From Actinomycetales bacterium (GTDB lineage: Bacteria > Actinomycetota > Actinomycetes > S36-B12), in the NCBI GenBank assembly GCA_017849335.1, contig JAFIHP010000218.1, positions 1-9,084 of the forward strand: a stretch of 9,084 bases of DNA, written 5' to 3'. The position numbers and the translations under genes are program-made. Under the pieces are notes generated by a model. That model did not search any database. It was not told where the DNA came from and was given only the letters and a program-made list of their open reading frames with translations. This document shows, in pieces, positions 1 through 9,084 of the stretch (its first letter is position 1; every line of letters starts with the position of its first letter).

Positions 1-175
1 CGGCCAGCTTCATGCCGAGGGCGCCGAAGATGATGGCCAGGATCGAGCACGGCACGCCCAGGTAGCACAGGAGCAGGAGCGGGATCCCGACGATCCCGAG
101 CACCAGGGACGCGACGCCGAAGCCGTTCTGCCTTCGGGGCGGCGGGTATGCGGGGTACGGCGACGGGGTGGTCAT
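1..175 (-). CDS. DUF4190-like small membrane protein, C-terminus cut by the window edge
   Basis: Reading the minus strand from an ATG at 175 gives 58 codons with no stop before the left edge. The protein starts MTTPSPYPAYPPP, a short Pro/Tyr-rich cytoplasmic-looking tail. A hydrophobic stretch follows (about residues 19-55, with FGVASLVLGIVGIP and ILAIIFGALGM). The LVLGI...IFG pattern is that of DUF4190, a family of small actinobacterial membrane proteins of unknown role. The ATG lies 4 nt after the stop of the neighbouring DUF4190 gene at 180-479, and both proteins begin MTTP.PYP, so they are probably co-transcribed paralogues with coupled translation. No clear ribosome-binding site is visible, which also suggests coupling. 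The family call rests on pattern recognition; no biochemical function can be assigned. Confidence 0.7.
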   Translation of the reverse strand, partial: MTTPSPYPAYPPPRRQNGFGVASLVLGIVGIPLLLLCYLGVPCSILAIIFGALGMKLA

Positions 176-179
176 CGGG

Positions 180-479
180 TCAGGTCGAGCTGCCGGCGGC
201 GACGGCGAAGATCAGGATCCACGCGATGATCCCGAGCACGCTGAGGACCAGGCCGACGATGCCGAGCCAGAATCCCCACTGCGCCGAGCTCTTGTTGTCC
301 GCCAGGCCCTGGTCGGCCCGGGTGATGCCGATCCGCCCGAAGACGATGGCGGGGACCGACCCGATCGGGCCGAGGCAGAGCAGGCCGAGGATCCCGAGCA
401 CGAGCGCCGCCGTTCCCATCCCGTTCTCCCGGGGCGCCGGTTGGTACGAGCCGCCGGGGTAGGGCGCGGGTGTCGTCAT
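180..479 (-). CDS. DUF4190-like small membrane protein
   Basis: A 99-residue protein with a Pro/Tyr/Gly-rich N-terminus (MTTPAPYPGGSYQPAP) and two predicted membrane segments, about residues 23-48 (TAALVLGILGLL through AIVFGRIGI) and 69-94 (WGFWLGIVGLVLSVLGIIAW). A short polar loop containing Asp, Asn and Lys separates them. This is the usual layout of DUF4190 proteins, whose role is unknown. I chose the ATG at 479 rather than the in-frame start at 527, because the MTTP start matches the downstream paralogue and a GGGGGAG lies just upstream, although its spacing of about 2 nt is short. The gene is first in a two-gene unit with the partial gene at 1-175 (4-nt gap). It is divergent from the DUF805 pair, so 480-600 is a shared regulatory region. 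Confidence 0.75.
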   Translation of the reverse strand: MTTPAPYPGGSYQPAPRENGMGTAALVLGILGLLCLGPIGSVPAIVFGRIGITRADQGLADNKSSAQWGFWLGIVGLVLSVLGIIAWILIFAVAAGSST

Positions 480-523
480 GTCTCCCCCTGAACACAGAAC
501 GCGACACAGAATTGACCGGAATG

Positions 524-542
524 TCACCGGCGATTGCCGTGA
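524..542. repeat. Imperfect inverted repeat in the DUF4190/DUF805 divergent region
   Basis: TCAC-c-GGC pairs with GCC-GTGA around a GATT loop, giving seven pairs with one bulged C. It lies between the divergent starts at 479 and 601 and next to the candidate plus-strand -35 element. It could be an operator or chance; no regulator is recognisable from it. Confidence 0.3.
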
Positions 543-566
543 CTTCGTCGTCGCCGACGCTACAGT
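539..566 (+). promoter_or_regulatory. Candidate promoter for the DUF805 pair
   Basis: GTGACT (539-544; four of six matches to TTGACA) is followed after 16 bp by TACAGT (561-566; fits the actinobacterial TANNNT -10). Transcription would start near 573. A GGGGAG ribosome-binding site at 590-595 then precedes the GTG at 601 by 5 nt. The elements are only moderate matches. Confidence 0.35.
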
Positions 567-600
567 CAGGCGTCATCATCGGCACGACCGGGGAGTAAGA

Positions 601-1002
601 GTGTCCTTCACCGACGCTATTCGTACCTGCTTGGGCAAGTACGCGACGTTCGACGGGCGCGCGACCCGCTCGGAGTTCTGGTGGTTCTACCTGTTCACCG
701 TGATCGTCGCCTTCATCGGGTACATCCCGATGATCTTCTTCGGCATCCTCGGCAGCATGGACAACGCCATCGGGACGCTGTTCGGCCTGATCGGCGTGCT
801 GTGGATCATCGTCTGGTTCGTCCTGATCATCGCGCTGTACATCCCGTTCCTCGCCGTCGGCTGCCGTCGGCTGCACGACCGAGGGCAGTCGGGATGGCTG
901 CAGCTGCTGCTGCTGGTGCCCTGCGGCGGCATCGTCCTCATCGTCTTCTGGGCGATGGAGGGGACTCCCAGCGACAACGCGTACGGCCCCCGGCCCGCGT
1001 AG
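601..1002 (+). CDS. DUF805 family membrane protein, first of a tandem pair
   Basis: A 133-residue DUF805 protein. It has the family's opening motif, F-DGRATRSEFWWF (about residues 17-29). Hydrophobic segments follow at about 29-48 and 55-86. Next come the conserved AVGCRRLHDRGQSGW (about 85-99), a hydrophobic segment (about 100-118) and the terminal GT..DNAYGP.P motif. DUF805 proteins are small integral inner-membrane proteins of unknown function. The GTG at 601 is preferred over upstream in-frame codons because GGGGAG sits 5 nt before it, and MSFTDAIRTCLGKYATFDGR aligns with the start of the next gene. That gene, at 1036, is a paralogue 33 nt downstream, so the two are probably one transcript from a local duplication. 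The family assignment is firm; the function is unknown. Confidence 0.88.
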   Translation: MSFTDAIRTCLGKYATFDGRATRSEFWWFYLFTVIVAFIGYIPMIFFGILGSMDNAIGTLFGLIGVLWIIVWFVLIIALYIPFLAVGCRRLHDRGQSGWLQLLLLVPCGGIVLIVFWAMEGTPSDNAYGPRPA

Positions 1003-1035
1003 CGAACACTCACTGACCAAGGAACTGGAGGAGCC

Positions 1036-1401
1036 ATGGGCTTCGGCGAGGCAATCTCTACCAATCTCAGCAAGATCACCGACTTCACCGGCCGGGCGTC
1101 GCGGCCTGAGTTCTGGTGGTGGATCCTGGCCATCTGGATCCTGAACCTGATCGTCTCGCTGATCAGCGGTGGATGGCGCGGTGGCAGTGGCTTCCTGTGG
1201 TTCATCGGCTGGGTGATTTCGATCATCCTGGTCCTGGCCACCTTGGCCGTCGGTTGCCGCCGCCTGCACGACACCGGGAAGTCCGGGTGGTTCCAGTTGA
1301 TCTACCTGATCCCGTGCGTGGGCTGGATCATCATGATCTTCCTCTTCGTCCAGCCGGGGACCGCAGGCGACAACCAGTACGGGCCGCCGCCGGCCAGCTA
1401 G
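1036..1401 (+). CDS. DUF805 family membrane protein, second of a tandem pair
   Basis: A 121-residue paralogue of the preceding gene. It shows F-TGRASRPEFWWW (about residues 17-29), hydrophobic segments at about 29-43 and 53-72, then AVGCRRLHDTGKSGW (71-85), a third hydrophobic segment (about 86-105), and a PGT.GDNQYGPPP ending. It is slightly shorter than its partner because the loop between the first two membrane segments is a short Gly-rich run (SGGWRGGSG). The ATG at 1036 follows GGAGGAG at a normal distance. Its TAG stop at 1399-1401 overlaps the stop of the convergent phosphatase gene by 4 bp, so no intergenic terminator can fit here. Function is unknown. Confidence 0.9.
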   Translation: MGFGEAISTNLSKITDFTGRASRPEFWWWILAIWILNLIVSLISGGWRGGSGFLWFIGWVISIILVLATLAVGCRRLHDTGKSGWFQLIYLIPCVGWIIMIFLFVQPGTAGDNQYGPPPAS

Positions 1402-1907
1402 CGCTCGCTGAGCATCCCGGGAAGGCCGCCGACGAGTCCGTCGGCGGCCTTCTCGATCATCGAGAGCATGTCGTCGAAGTCCGCCGCGTCGCCGTAGTAG
1501 GGGTCCGGCAGGTCCAGCCGTGGGTCCGGCGCCTGGAGATGCGCGAGCTCGGGGTCGAACGAGCGCAGCATCCGCAGCGACACCGGGGACCCGGCGCGCC
1601 CGACGAGCGCCAGGAGGTCGTCGTAGTTCGCCGCGTCCATGGCCAGCAGCAGGTCCGCCGCGCCGGTGCCGAGCCAGTCGGCGTTGAACTGACGGGCGGT
1701 GTGGGCATGGGGGTAGCCGTGGACGTCGAGGACGGTCCGCGACCGCGGGTCCATGTCGTGCCCGACGTGCCACCCGCCGGTTCCGGCGGAGTCCACGACG
1801 ACCTCGTCGGCGAGCCCGGCGAGGGCGATCCGCTGCCGCAGGACGGCCTCGGCGACCGGCGAACGGCAGATGTTGCCCAGGCAGACGCAGGTGATCCGGA
1901 ACGGCAC
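1398..1907 (-). CDS. Low-molecular-weight protein tyrosine phosphatase
   Basis: A 169-residue cytosolic enzyme expected to hydrolyse phosphotyrosine through a cysteinyl-phosphate intermediate. The P-loop CLGNICRS is at residues 9-16, giving the nucleophile Cys9 and phosphate-binding Arg15 of the CX5R(S/T) signature. The general acid is Asp135 in the DPYYG motif, the usual DP(Y/F) position near the C-terminus. The conserved DSAGTGGWHVG (39-49) and AMDAANYDDL regions are also present, and the length is normal for the family. I chose the GTG at 1907 because it gives the standard very short lead (MPFRITCVC) before the P-loop. There is no clear ribosome-binding site, so it may be leaderless. In actinobacteria such enzymes include PtpA-type phosphatases, but substrate and symbol cannot be assigned here. 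Confidence 0.92.
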   Translation of the reverse strand: MPFRITCVCLGNICRSPVAEAVLRQRIALAGLADEVVVDSAGTGGWHVGHDMDPRSRTVLDVHGYPHAHTARQFNADWLGTGAADLLLAMDAANYDDLLALVGRAGSPVSLRMLRSFDPELAHLQAPDPRLDLPDPYYGDAADFDDMLSMIEKAADGLVGGLPGMLSER

Positions 1908-1962
1908 GTCGGCACAGTAGCCGCGTACCGGCTGTGGGCCGCGCCGAGTTCGCCACGACTTT

Positions 1963-2105
1963 TCGTCCACAGGCTGAGCACACCGATCGGCCCGTTCGCA
2001 CGAGGGGATTCCGCCGGATCCGTGTTCCGAGTCCACAGGGCATCCACAAGGTCGTCGGCAGGCCTGTCGCGCGTCGCCCACATGTTCTCCACAGGCGTGT
2101 CCACA
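1963..2105 (+). promoter_or_regulatory. Cluster of five DnaA-box-like TCCACA motifs upstream of dnaB
   Basis: Five nonamers ending in TCCACA, all in the same direction, lie at 1963-1971 (TCGTCCACA), 2029-2037 (GAGTCCACA), 2040-2048 (GCATCCACA), 2085-2093 (TTCTCCACA) and 2097-2105 (GTGTCCACA). The DnaA box is TTATCCACA, and TTGTCCACA is common in actinobacteria. TTCTCCACA matches eight of nine positions, and GTGTCCACA matches eight of nine to the actinobacterial form. Two pairs are spaced 11 and 12 bp apart, about one helical turn. Elsewhere in the window I noticed TCCACA only twice, as TGTGGA near 5700 and 6630. The cluster ends just before a candidate dnaB promoter, so DnaA control of dnaB is a reasonable inference. 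Binding is not shown. Confidence 0.5.
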
Positions 2106-2112
2106 CGGTGGA

Positions 2113-2141
2113 TTGCCTCCCCGCAGCGGGCTACCTAGGTT
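2113..2141 (+). promoter_or_regulatory. Candidate dnaB promoter
   Basis: TTGCCT (2113-2118; four of six matches to TTGACA) and TAGGTT (2136-2141; fits TANNNT) are separated by 17 bp. The start would fall near 2148, leaving an untranslated leader of about 85 nt before the GTG at 2234. The elements are moderate matches, but position and spacing are right. Confidence 0.4.
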
Positions 2142-2150
2142 GAGGCACCG

Positions 2151-2167
2151 GCGGCGTGTCACACCGC
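2151..2167. repeat. Inverted repeat in the dnaB leader
   Basis: GCGGCGTG and CACACCGC flank a single central T, with seven of eight positions pairing. It lies just after the predicted transcription start, where a repressor site could act. With a one-base centre it is more operator-like than hairpin-like. No regulator is identified. Confidence 0.3.
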
Positions 2168-2219
2168 AGCGGTAGACCTGACCAGGCGACATCGGCCAGC
2201 AGGCTCGTCGCGCGAGGGC

Positions 2220-2225
2220 AGGAGG
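2220..2225 (+). promoter_or_regulatory. Ribosome-binding site that decides the dnaB start
   Basis: A perfect AGGAGG lies 8 nt before the GTG at 2234. The frame stays open upstream to a GTG at 2156, but that codon has no such site, and the added residues do not resemble DnaB. The 2234 start is therefore preferred. Confidence 0.8.
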
Positions 2226-2233
2226 AGGAGCTC

Positions 2234-6082
<3,849 letters not shown>

Positions 6083-6860
6083 CGCAGCGCGCACCCGGTC
6101 CGCCAGCGCGGGATCGACGACGCTGTCGGGGTCGCGGATCGTCCCGAGGAGGTCGCGCACGCCGGTGAGCGCCGCTAGCAGGGGCGGACAGGTAGGGCAG
6201 GCGGCGAGGTGCTGTCGGAGCCGTTCGGCGGTGGCCGTGTCGACGTCGCCGTCGAGGTAGTCCGAGACTCGTCGTCGGGCGTCCCAGCAGCTCATCGGCA
6301 CCTCTCGCGTCCTCTCCCGGCGCTCGTGGCCGGCCGCCAGGGCCGTCACCAGCATCATGCGACCTCGCCGCAGGCGCTGCTTGGCGGCTGGCAGGCCGAT
6401 CCCCGCGAGGTCGGCGACCTCGCGCATCGTGAGGCCCTCCGCATCGTGGAGGACGACCGCCGCGCGGTAGATCGCCGGGAGGCGGACGAGTGCGTCTTCC
6501 AGCTCCACCCGCGTCTCCGCCGCGAGGACGACTTCGGCGGCATCGACGGTGTAGTCGTCGGTACGCCAGCGCTCCTCGACGTCAGCGACCGCGATCTCAC
6601 GATCGCGGCGCGCGCGGTCGACGGCCAGGTTGTGGACCACCCGACGCATCCAGGAGTCGATCCGGCGTACCTCGGCGAGCTCGACCCGGTGCTCGTATGC
6701 CCGCACCACCGCCTCTTGGGCGAGATCCTGCGCGAGCGCGTCGTCCCGGGTGATGGAGCGGGCGAAGCGTACGAGCGCGGGCCAGTAGGCGAGCAGAACC
6801 TCACCGGCCGACTGGTCGTCGGGTGGCGGCCACGCGTGCTGCGTCACGCGTCGATTGTCG

Positions 6861-7079
6861 TCAGGCCCGCGGCTGCGCGGGGACTCGGCAGGTCGACACT
6901 CCGAAGACGCGGTAGAGCGGGCAGAATCCCACGGCGGCCGTGACGAGCATGATCGCCGCCACGACGACGAGGACCCAGGCCCAGACCGAGCCGAACCCGA
7001 GGGCGATCGCCCCGGCCACCGCCGCGATGGCGATGACGACGCGGATGACGCGGTCGACGTTGCTGGTGTTCGTGTTCAT
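6861..7079 (-). CDS. DUF2892 family membrane protein
   Basis: A 72-residue protein with the DUF2892 pattern. A polar start with NVDRVIRVVIAI leads into two membrane helices (about residues 9-28 and 30-50, the latter WAWVLVVVAAIMLVTAAVGF), followed by the conserved CPLYRVFGVSTC, a pair of Cys separated by ten residues. In other bacteria this domain occurs alone or joined to rhodanese, as in YgaP, so a link with sulfur or redox chemistry is known for the family but not shown here. The ATG at 7079 is chosen because GGAGG lies 5 nt upstream; an in-frame GTG at 7091 would overlap that site. The gene is the first of a minus-strand unit with the sigma/anti-sigma gene 13 nt downstream. Confidence 0.85.
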   Translation of the reverse strand: MNTNTSNVDRVIRVVIAIAAVAGAIALGFGSVWAWVLVVVAAIMLVTAAVGFCPLYRVFGVSTCRVPAQPRA

Positions 7080-7174
7080 CGTGACCTCCACGAGTCGGTT
7101 GTCCGTCGCCGGGAAGACGCAGGGAGGACCGCAGGGGATACAACGACCGTGCTCAGCGCACCCTCAGGCCGTAG

Positions 7175-7191
7175 TTGCGAGTCTTTCGCAG
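7175..7191. promoter_or_regulatory. Nur-box-like inverted repeat upstream of the nickel transporter
   Basis: TTGCGA-GTCTT-TCGCAG contains a perfect 5-bp inverted repeat (TGCGA/TCGCA) with a 5-bp centre. The known Streptomyces Nur box is TTGCAA-N5-TTGCAA; the two arms match five and four of six positions. Nur is the nickel-responsive Fur-family repressor of nickel uptake genes. The site ends 35 bp before the NiCoT ATG at 7227. A further TTGCATTGCGA at 7198-7208 adds partial half-sites. The assignment is inference from sequence and context. Confidence 0.45.
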
Positions 7192-7226
7192 GAGGGATTG
7201 CATTGCGACCCGGACAAGGGGAGCGG

Positions 7227-8099
7227 ATGGCGGGACGGCTGGGGCGGCCACGATCGTGGTGGCGGGACCTCGCTCCCCGCGAGCGCGCCTCGTTGCTGGG
7301 CATGGCGGGCTTCGTCCTGGCCCTCAACGTCGTCGGCTGGGGGACGCTCCTGCTGATCGTCGCGCCCCAGCACTATCGCGTCTCCGGTAGCACGATCTTC
7401 GGGGTCGGCCTCGGCGTGACGGCGTTCACCCTGGGGATGCGGCACGCGTTCGACGCCGACCACATCGCCGCGATCGACAACACGACGCGCACGCTGATGG
7501 CTGACGGCCAACGTCCGATGTCGGTCGGCTTCTGGTTCTCCCTCGGGCACTCGTCTGTGGTGTTCGGCCTGTGCGTCCTGCTCACCGTCGGGATCCGGGC
7601 CCTGGCGGGACAGCTCGAGGACGACGCGTCGACGCTGCACCAGGTGACCGGGCTCGTCGGCACGGCCGTGTCGGGCGTGTTCTTGCTCACGATCGGGCTG
7701 CTCGTGCTCGCGGGCGGTGCTGCCGCGGTCGCCCTGCCCTGGTACGCGATCCTGACGCTGCCCGTGCTCTTCGCGGCGGGCATGTCGTTGCTGGACACCA
7801 TCGACGGGTGCTTCATGAACGTGGCCTACGGGTGGGCGTTCTCCCGGCCGGTGCGCAAGGTCTACTACAACCTCACCGTCACGGCGCTCGGCGTGTTCGT
7901 CGCACTCGTGATCGGCGGAATCGAGATCGTCTCGATCGTCGACGACCGGCTGGGCATCGACGACGGCGCGCTCGCGTGGGTGGGGGCGCTGGACCTCAAC
8001 GTCGTTGGATTCGTGATCGTCGGGGTGTTCGTCGTGACCTGGCTCGTCGCTCTCGCGGTCTGGCGGTTCGGCCGCATCGAGGAGCGCTGGAGCACCTAG
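7227..8099 (+). CDS. NiCoT-family nickel/cobalt permease, apparently internally deleted
   Basis: A 290-residue membrane protein of the HoxN/NixA/NhlF family, which imports Ni2+ or Co2+. The signature RHAFDADHIAAIDN is at residues 72-85, with HX4DH at His73, Asp78 and His79 in the second helix, and GFWFSLGHSSVV is at 101-112. The C-terminal motifs LPVLFAAGMSLLDTIDG (178-194) and YGWAFSRPVRKVYYNLT are also kept. The normal segment between the fourth helix and LLVLAGG, with a charged loop and the LGFDTATE signature, is missing: VFLLTIG (151-157) runs directly into LLVLAGG (158-164). This leaves about seven helices instead of eight, so transport may be lost or altered. The ATG has AGGGGAG upstream. 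The stop is 1 nt from the convergent tetR stop. Confidence 0.88.
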   Translation: MAGRLGRPRSWWRDLAPRERASLLGMAGFVLALNVVGWGTLLLIVAPQHYRVSGSTIFGVGLGVTAFTLGMRHAFDADHIAAIDNTTRTLMADGQRPMSVGFWFSLGHSSVVFGLCVLLTVGIRALAGQLEDDASTLHQVTGLVGTAVSGVFLLTIGLLVLAGGAAAVALPWYAILTLPVLFAAGMSLLDTIDGCFMNVAYGWAFSRPVRKVYYNLTVTALGVFVALVIGGIEIVSIVDDRLGIDDGALAWVGALDLNVVGFVIVGVFVVTWLVALAVWRFGRIEERWST

Positions 8100-8100
8100 G

Positions 8101-8724
8101 TCACGGCTCGCCGATGCGTAGCGCCCGGTGCACGCCGTCGACGACCTGTGTCGTCGCGACGTCGAGATCGAGCCCGATCTGGTCTCCCGCGTGCGCCAGG
8201 ATCGACCCGAGGCCGTGCACGGACGTCCAGGCGATGAGCGGCGCCACGTCCCGCAACGCGGGGTCCAGCAGGCCGACCTCGACCAACGCGTCGACCGACG
8301 CGACGAGCGCGTCCATCGCCGACGGCGCGTCCGGGTGTTCGAGCGTGCCGGAGCAGGACGCGAACGCCGCGTCGAACAGTCCCGGCTCGTCGACGGCGAA
8401 CCGCACGTACGCCGCGCCGAGCGCGCGGAACCGCTCGTCGGCCGCGCGACGCGGGTCACGACGGCGCGGCACCGCATCCGTGGCGGCCAGGAGCGCGCGT
8501 GCCAGCTCCTCGCGAGCGGCCTGGCTCACCGCGGTCCGCAACTGCTCGACGTCGGCGAAGTGCCGGTAGACCGCCGCCGGAGTGACGCCGAGCTCGCGGG
8601 CGAGCTCGCGGGCGTTGAGGGCCGCCATCCCTCCGGCACGGACGGTTGCGAGGCCGGTCGCCAGCAGGTCGGCCTTCAGGTTTCCACGGTGGTACGGACC
8701 GGAGCGCACGCCATATGTTGACAC
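8101..8724 (-). CDS. TetR/AcrR-family transcriptional regulator
   Basis: A 207-residue regulator. The N-terminal DNA-binding domain spans about residues 15-65: NLKADLLATGLATVRAGGMAALNARELARELGVTPAAVYRHFADVEQL, with the helix-turn-helix at about 36-56 and the family's typical VYRHF. The rest is an all-alpha ligand and dimerisation domain, probably of the TetR_C_13/WHG type; its ligand cannot be inferred. It is divergent from a flavodoxin-fold oxidoreductase, and two palindromic operators lie between them, one covering its own start. It therefore probably represses itself and its neighbour, as is usual for the family. The GTG at 8724 gives the longest frame; a GTG at 8709 is a possible alternative, and neither has a strong ribosome-binding site. 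Confidence 0.88.
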   Translation of the reverse strand: MSTYGVRSGPYHRGNLKADLLATGLATVRAGGMAALNARELARELGVTPAAVYRHFADVEQLRTAVSQAAREELARALLAATDAVPRRRDPRRAADERFRALGAAYVRFAVDEPGLFDAAFASCSGTLEHPDAPSAMDALVASVDALVEVGLLDPALRDVAPLIAWTSVHGLGSILAHAGDQIGLDLDVATTQVVDGVHRALRIGEP

Positions 8725-8733
8725 CGATCACAT
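8714..8733. promoter_or_regulatory. TetR operator copy 1 (overlaps tetR start)
   Basis: TATGT-TG-ACACCGA-TC-ACAT, with ATGT/ACAT half-sites. It matches copy 2 at 16 of 20 positions. It covers the tetR GTG at 8724 and the plus-strand TTGACA at 8718-8723, so occupancy should block both directions. Confidence 0.6.
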
Positions 8734-8747
8734 CCGTCCGCAACTAT
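8718..8747 (+). promoter_or_regulatory. Candidate promoter for the oxidoreductase
   Basis: A perfect TTGACA (8718-8723) lies inside operator copy 1. The best -10 is AACTAT (8742-8747) after 18 bp, a weak match; TATGTA at 8745-8750 is another option but the spacing is 21 bp. The region is clearly richer in A and T than its surroundings. Confidence 0.45.
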
Positions 8748-8765
8748 GTAAACACCGAATACATA
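8745..8765. promoter_or_regulatory. TetR operator copy 2 (perfect TATGTA-N9-TACATA palindrome)
   Basis: The arms TATGTA (8745-8750) and TACATA (8760-8765) are perfectly complementary around a 9-bp centre holding ACACCGA, which is also present in copy 1. The copies start 31 bp apart, about three helical turns, so two dimers would bind the same face. It overlaps the -10/start region of the oxidoreductase promoter. Confidence 0.65.
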
Positions 8766-8798
8766 GCGCCGACGGGCGCTCGATCACCGGAGCCGGAC

Positions 8799-9084
8799 AT
8801 GAGCAACATCGCCGTCATCGTGGGCAATCCCTTCGCCGGAAGCCTCGACCACGCTCTCGCCGACGCGTACGCGTCCGCCGCCCGCGCGGCCGGCGGAGAT
8901 GTCCGTGTCGTCGACCTGGCGGCCACGGAGTTCGAACTCTCGCCACCAATGCGCGAGCACCTGCGGGTCGACGGGCCGGACGACGTCGACCGGCTCGGCA
9001 TGCCCGTGGCCGACATGATCCGGACGATCGACTGGGCGGACCACGTCGTCTTCGTCTACCCCGTCTGGTGGGGTACCTTCCCCG
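8799..9084 (+). CDS. Flavodoxin-fold NAD(P)H oxidoreductase, C-terminus cut by the window edge
   Basis: The first 95 codons of a Flavodoxin_2-type protein (quinone reductase family, such as KefF, YwrO and MdaB). These are soluble FMN or FAD enzymes that pass electrons from NAD(P)H to quinones or other acceptors. The visible part starts with a beta strand and phosphate loop, IAVIVGNPFAGSLDHALADAY, where the family usually has G.P...S. A second strand follows (GDVRVVDL), and then the diagnostic DWADHVVFVYPVWWGTFP, whose YP.WW..FP forms the flavin-binding edge. The ATG at 8799 has GGAG 6 nt upstream. It is divergent from the TetR gene with paired operators between them, so it is the likely regulated target. 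The substrate cannot be told from this fragment. Confidence 0.85.
   Translation, partial: MSNIAVIVGNPFAGSLDHALADAYASAARAAGGDVRVVDLAATEFELSPPMREHLRVDGPDDVDRLGMPVADMIRTIDWADHVVFVYPVWWGTFP

Noticed and set aside
478..600. An upstream ATG that would add 41 residues to the first DUF805 protein
   Set aside because: It overlaps the divergent DUF4190 start, lacks family similarity, and the 601 GTG has GGGGAG and aligns with the paralogue.
172..2106. A very long open frame on the minus strand (644 codons) across the first 2 kb
   Set aside because: Its translation is low-complexity Arg/Ala/Pro/Asp-rich and runs antisense or out of frame to clear DUF805 and phosphatase genes. It is a high-GC shadow frame.
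2156..2233. An upstream GTG that would add 26 residues to DnaB
   Set aside because: There is no ribosome-binding site, the residues do not resemble DnaB, and the 2234 GTG has a perfect AGGAGG.
1908..2233. A full chromosomal origin (oriC) in front of dnaB
   Set aside because: The motifs are imperfect, I see no clear AT-rich unwinding region, and dnaA, dnaN and rpmH are not present. Only a DnaA-box cluster is claimed.
7080..7226. A cobalamin or nickel/cobalt riboswitch before the permease
   Set aside because: I see no B12-box or NiCo-type structure, and the stretch is only 147 bp with a divergent gene. The Nur-like inverted repeat explains it better.
7164..8477. A 437-codon minus-strand frame across the permease and tetR
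   Set aside because: It is opposite the permease and out of frame with the clear TetR protein; the composition is shadow-like.

Overview
The window looks like chromosomal DNA of a high-GC actinobacterium. The coding regions are very GC-rich, GTG starts are common, ribosome-binding sites are of the GGAGG type, and the gene families are typical of that phylum: DUF4190 and DUF805 small membrane proteins, an actinobacterial-style ECF sigma factor with a zinc anti-sigma domain, a NiCoT nickel/cobalt permease, and a DnaB helicase carrying inteins. A Pseudonocardiales-like host would fit, but the sequence alone does not settle this.

Layout. Positions 1-479 (minus) hold two consecutive DUF4190-type membrane proteins, the second cut by the left edge. 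Divergent from them, two tandem DUF805 membrane proteins lie at 601-1401 (plus). A low-molecular-weight protein tyrosine phosphatase (1398-1907, minus) meets them tail to tail and shares a CTAG that gives both stop codons. The 326-bp divergent region 1908-2233 holds five same-direction TCCACA motifs that look like DnaA boxes, then a candidate promoter and a strong ribosome-binding site for dnaB. The dnaB gene (2234-6082) encodes a 1282-residue precursor. Two inteins interrupt a helicase of about 452 residues. Intein 1 (2909-4114) splits the Walker A GK|S and has the Ala1 and Trp/Cys/Thr signature of a class 3 intein. Intein 2 (4616-5899) is a conventional Cys1 intein at the site of the Synechocystis DnaB intein.

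Downstream, a minus-strand unit runs from a DUF2892 membrane protein (6861-7079) into an ECF sigma factor (5963-6847). The sigma factor is fused in frame to a zinc anti-sigma domain, and its last 39 codons run antisense into the end of dnaB. Divergent from this unit is a NiCoT permease (7227-8099) with a Nur-box-like inverted repeat in front. The permease appears to lack an internal segment including its usual FDTATE motif. A TetR-family regulator (8101-8724, minus) is divergent from a flavodoxin-fold NAD(P)H oxidoreductase that runs off the right edge (8799 onward). Two near-identical palindromic operators, 31 bp apart, sit between them.

How it works together. The centre is replication: a helicase that must splice twice before it can hydrolyse ATP, behind a possible DnaA-controlled promoter. 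The flanks are small envelope proteins, a sigma/anti-sigma stress switch, nickel uptake and a TetR-controlled redox enzyme. All three convergent gene pairs overlap or abut, leaving no room for ordinary intergenic terminators. The most notable items are the twin inteins with one apparently dead endonuclease, the TCCACA cluster, the internally deleted permease, the fused sigma/anti-sigma and the duplicated TetR operator.
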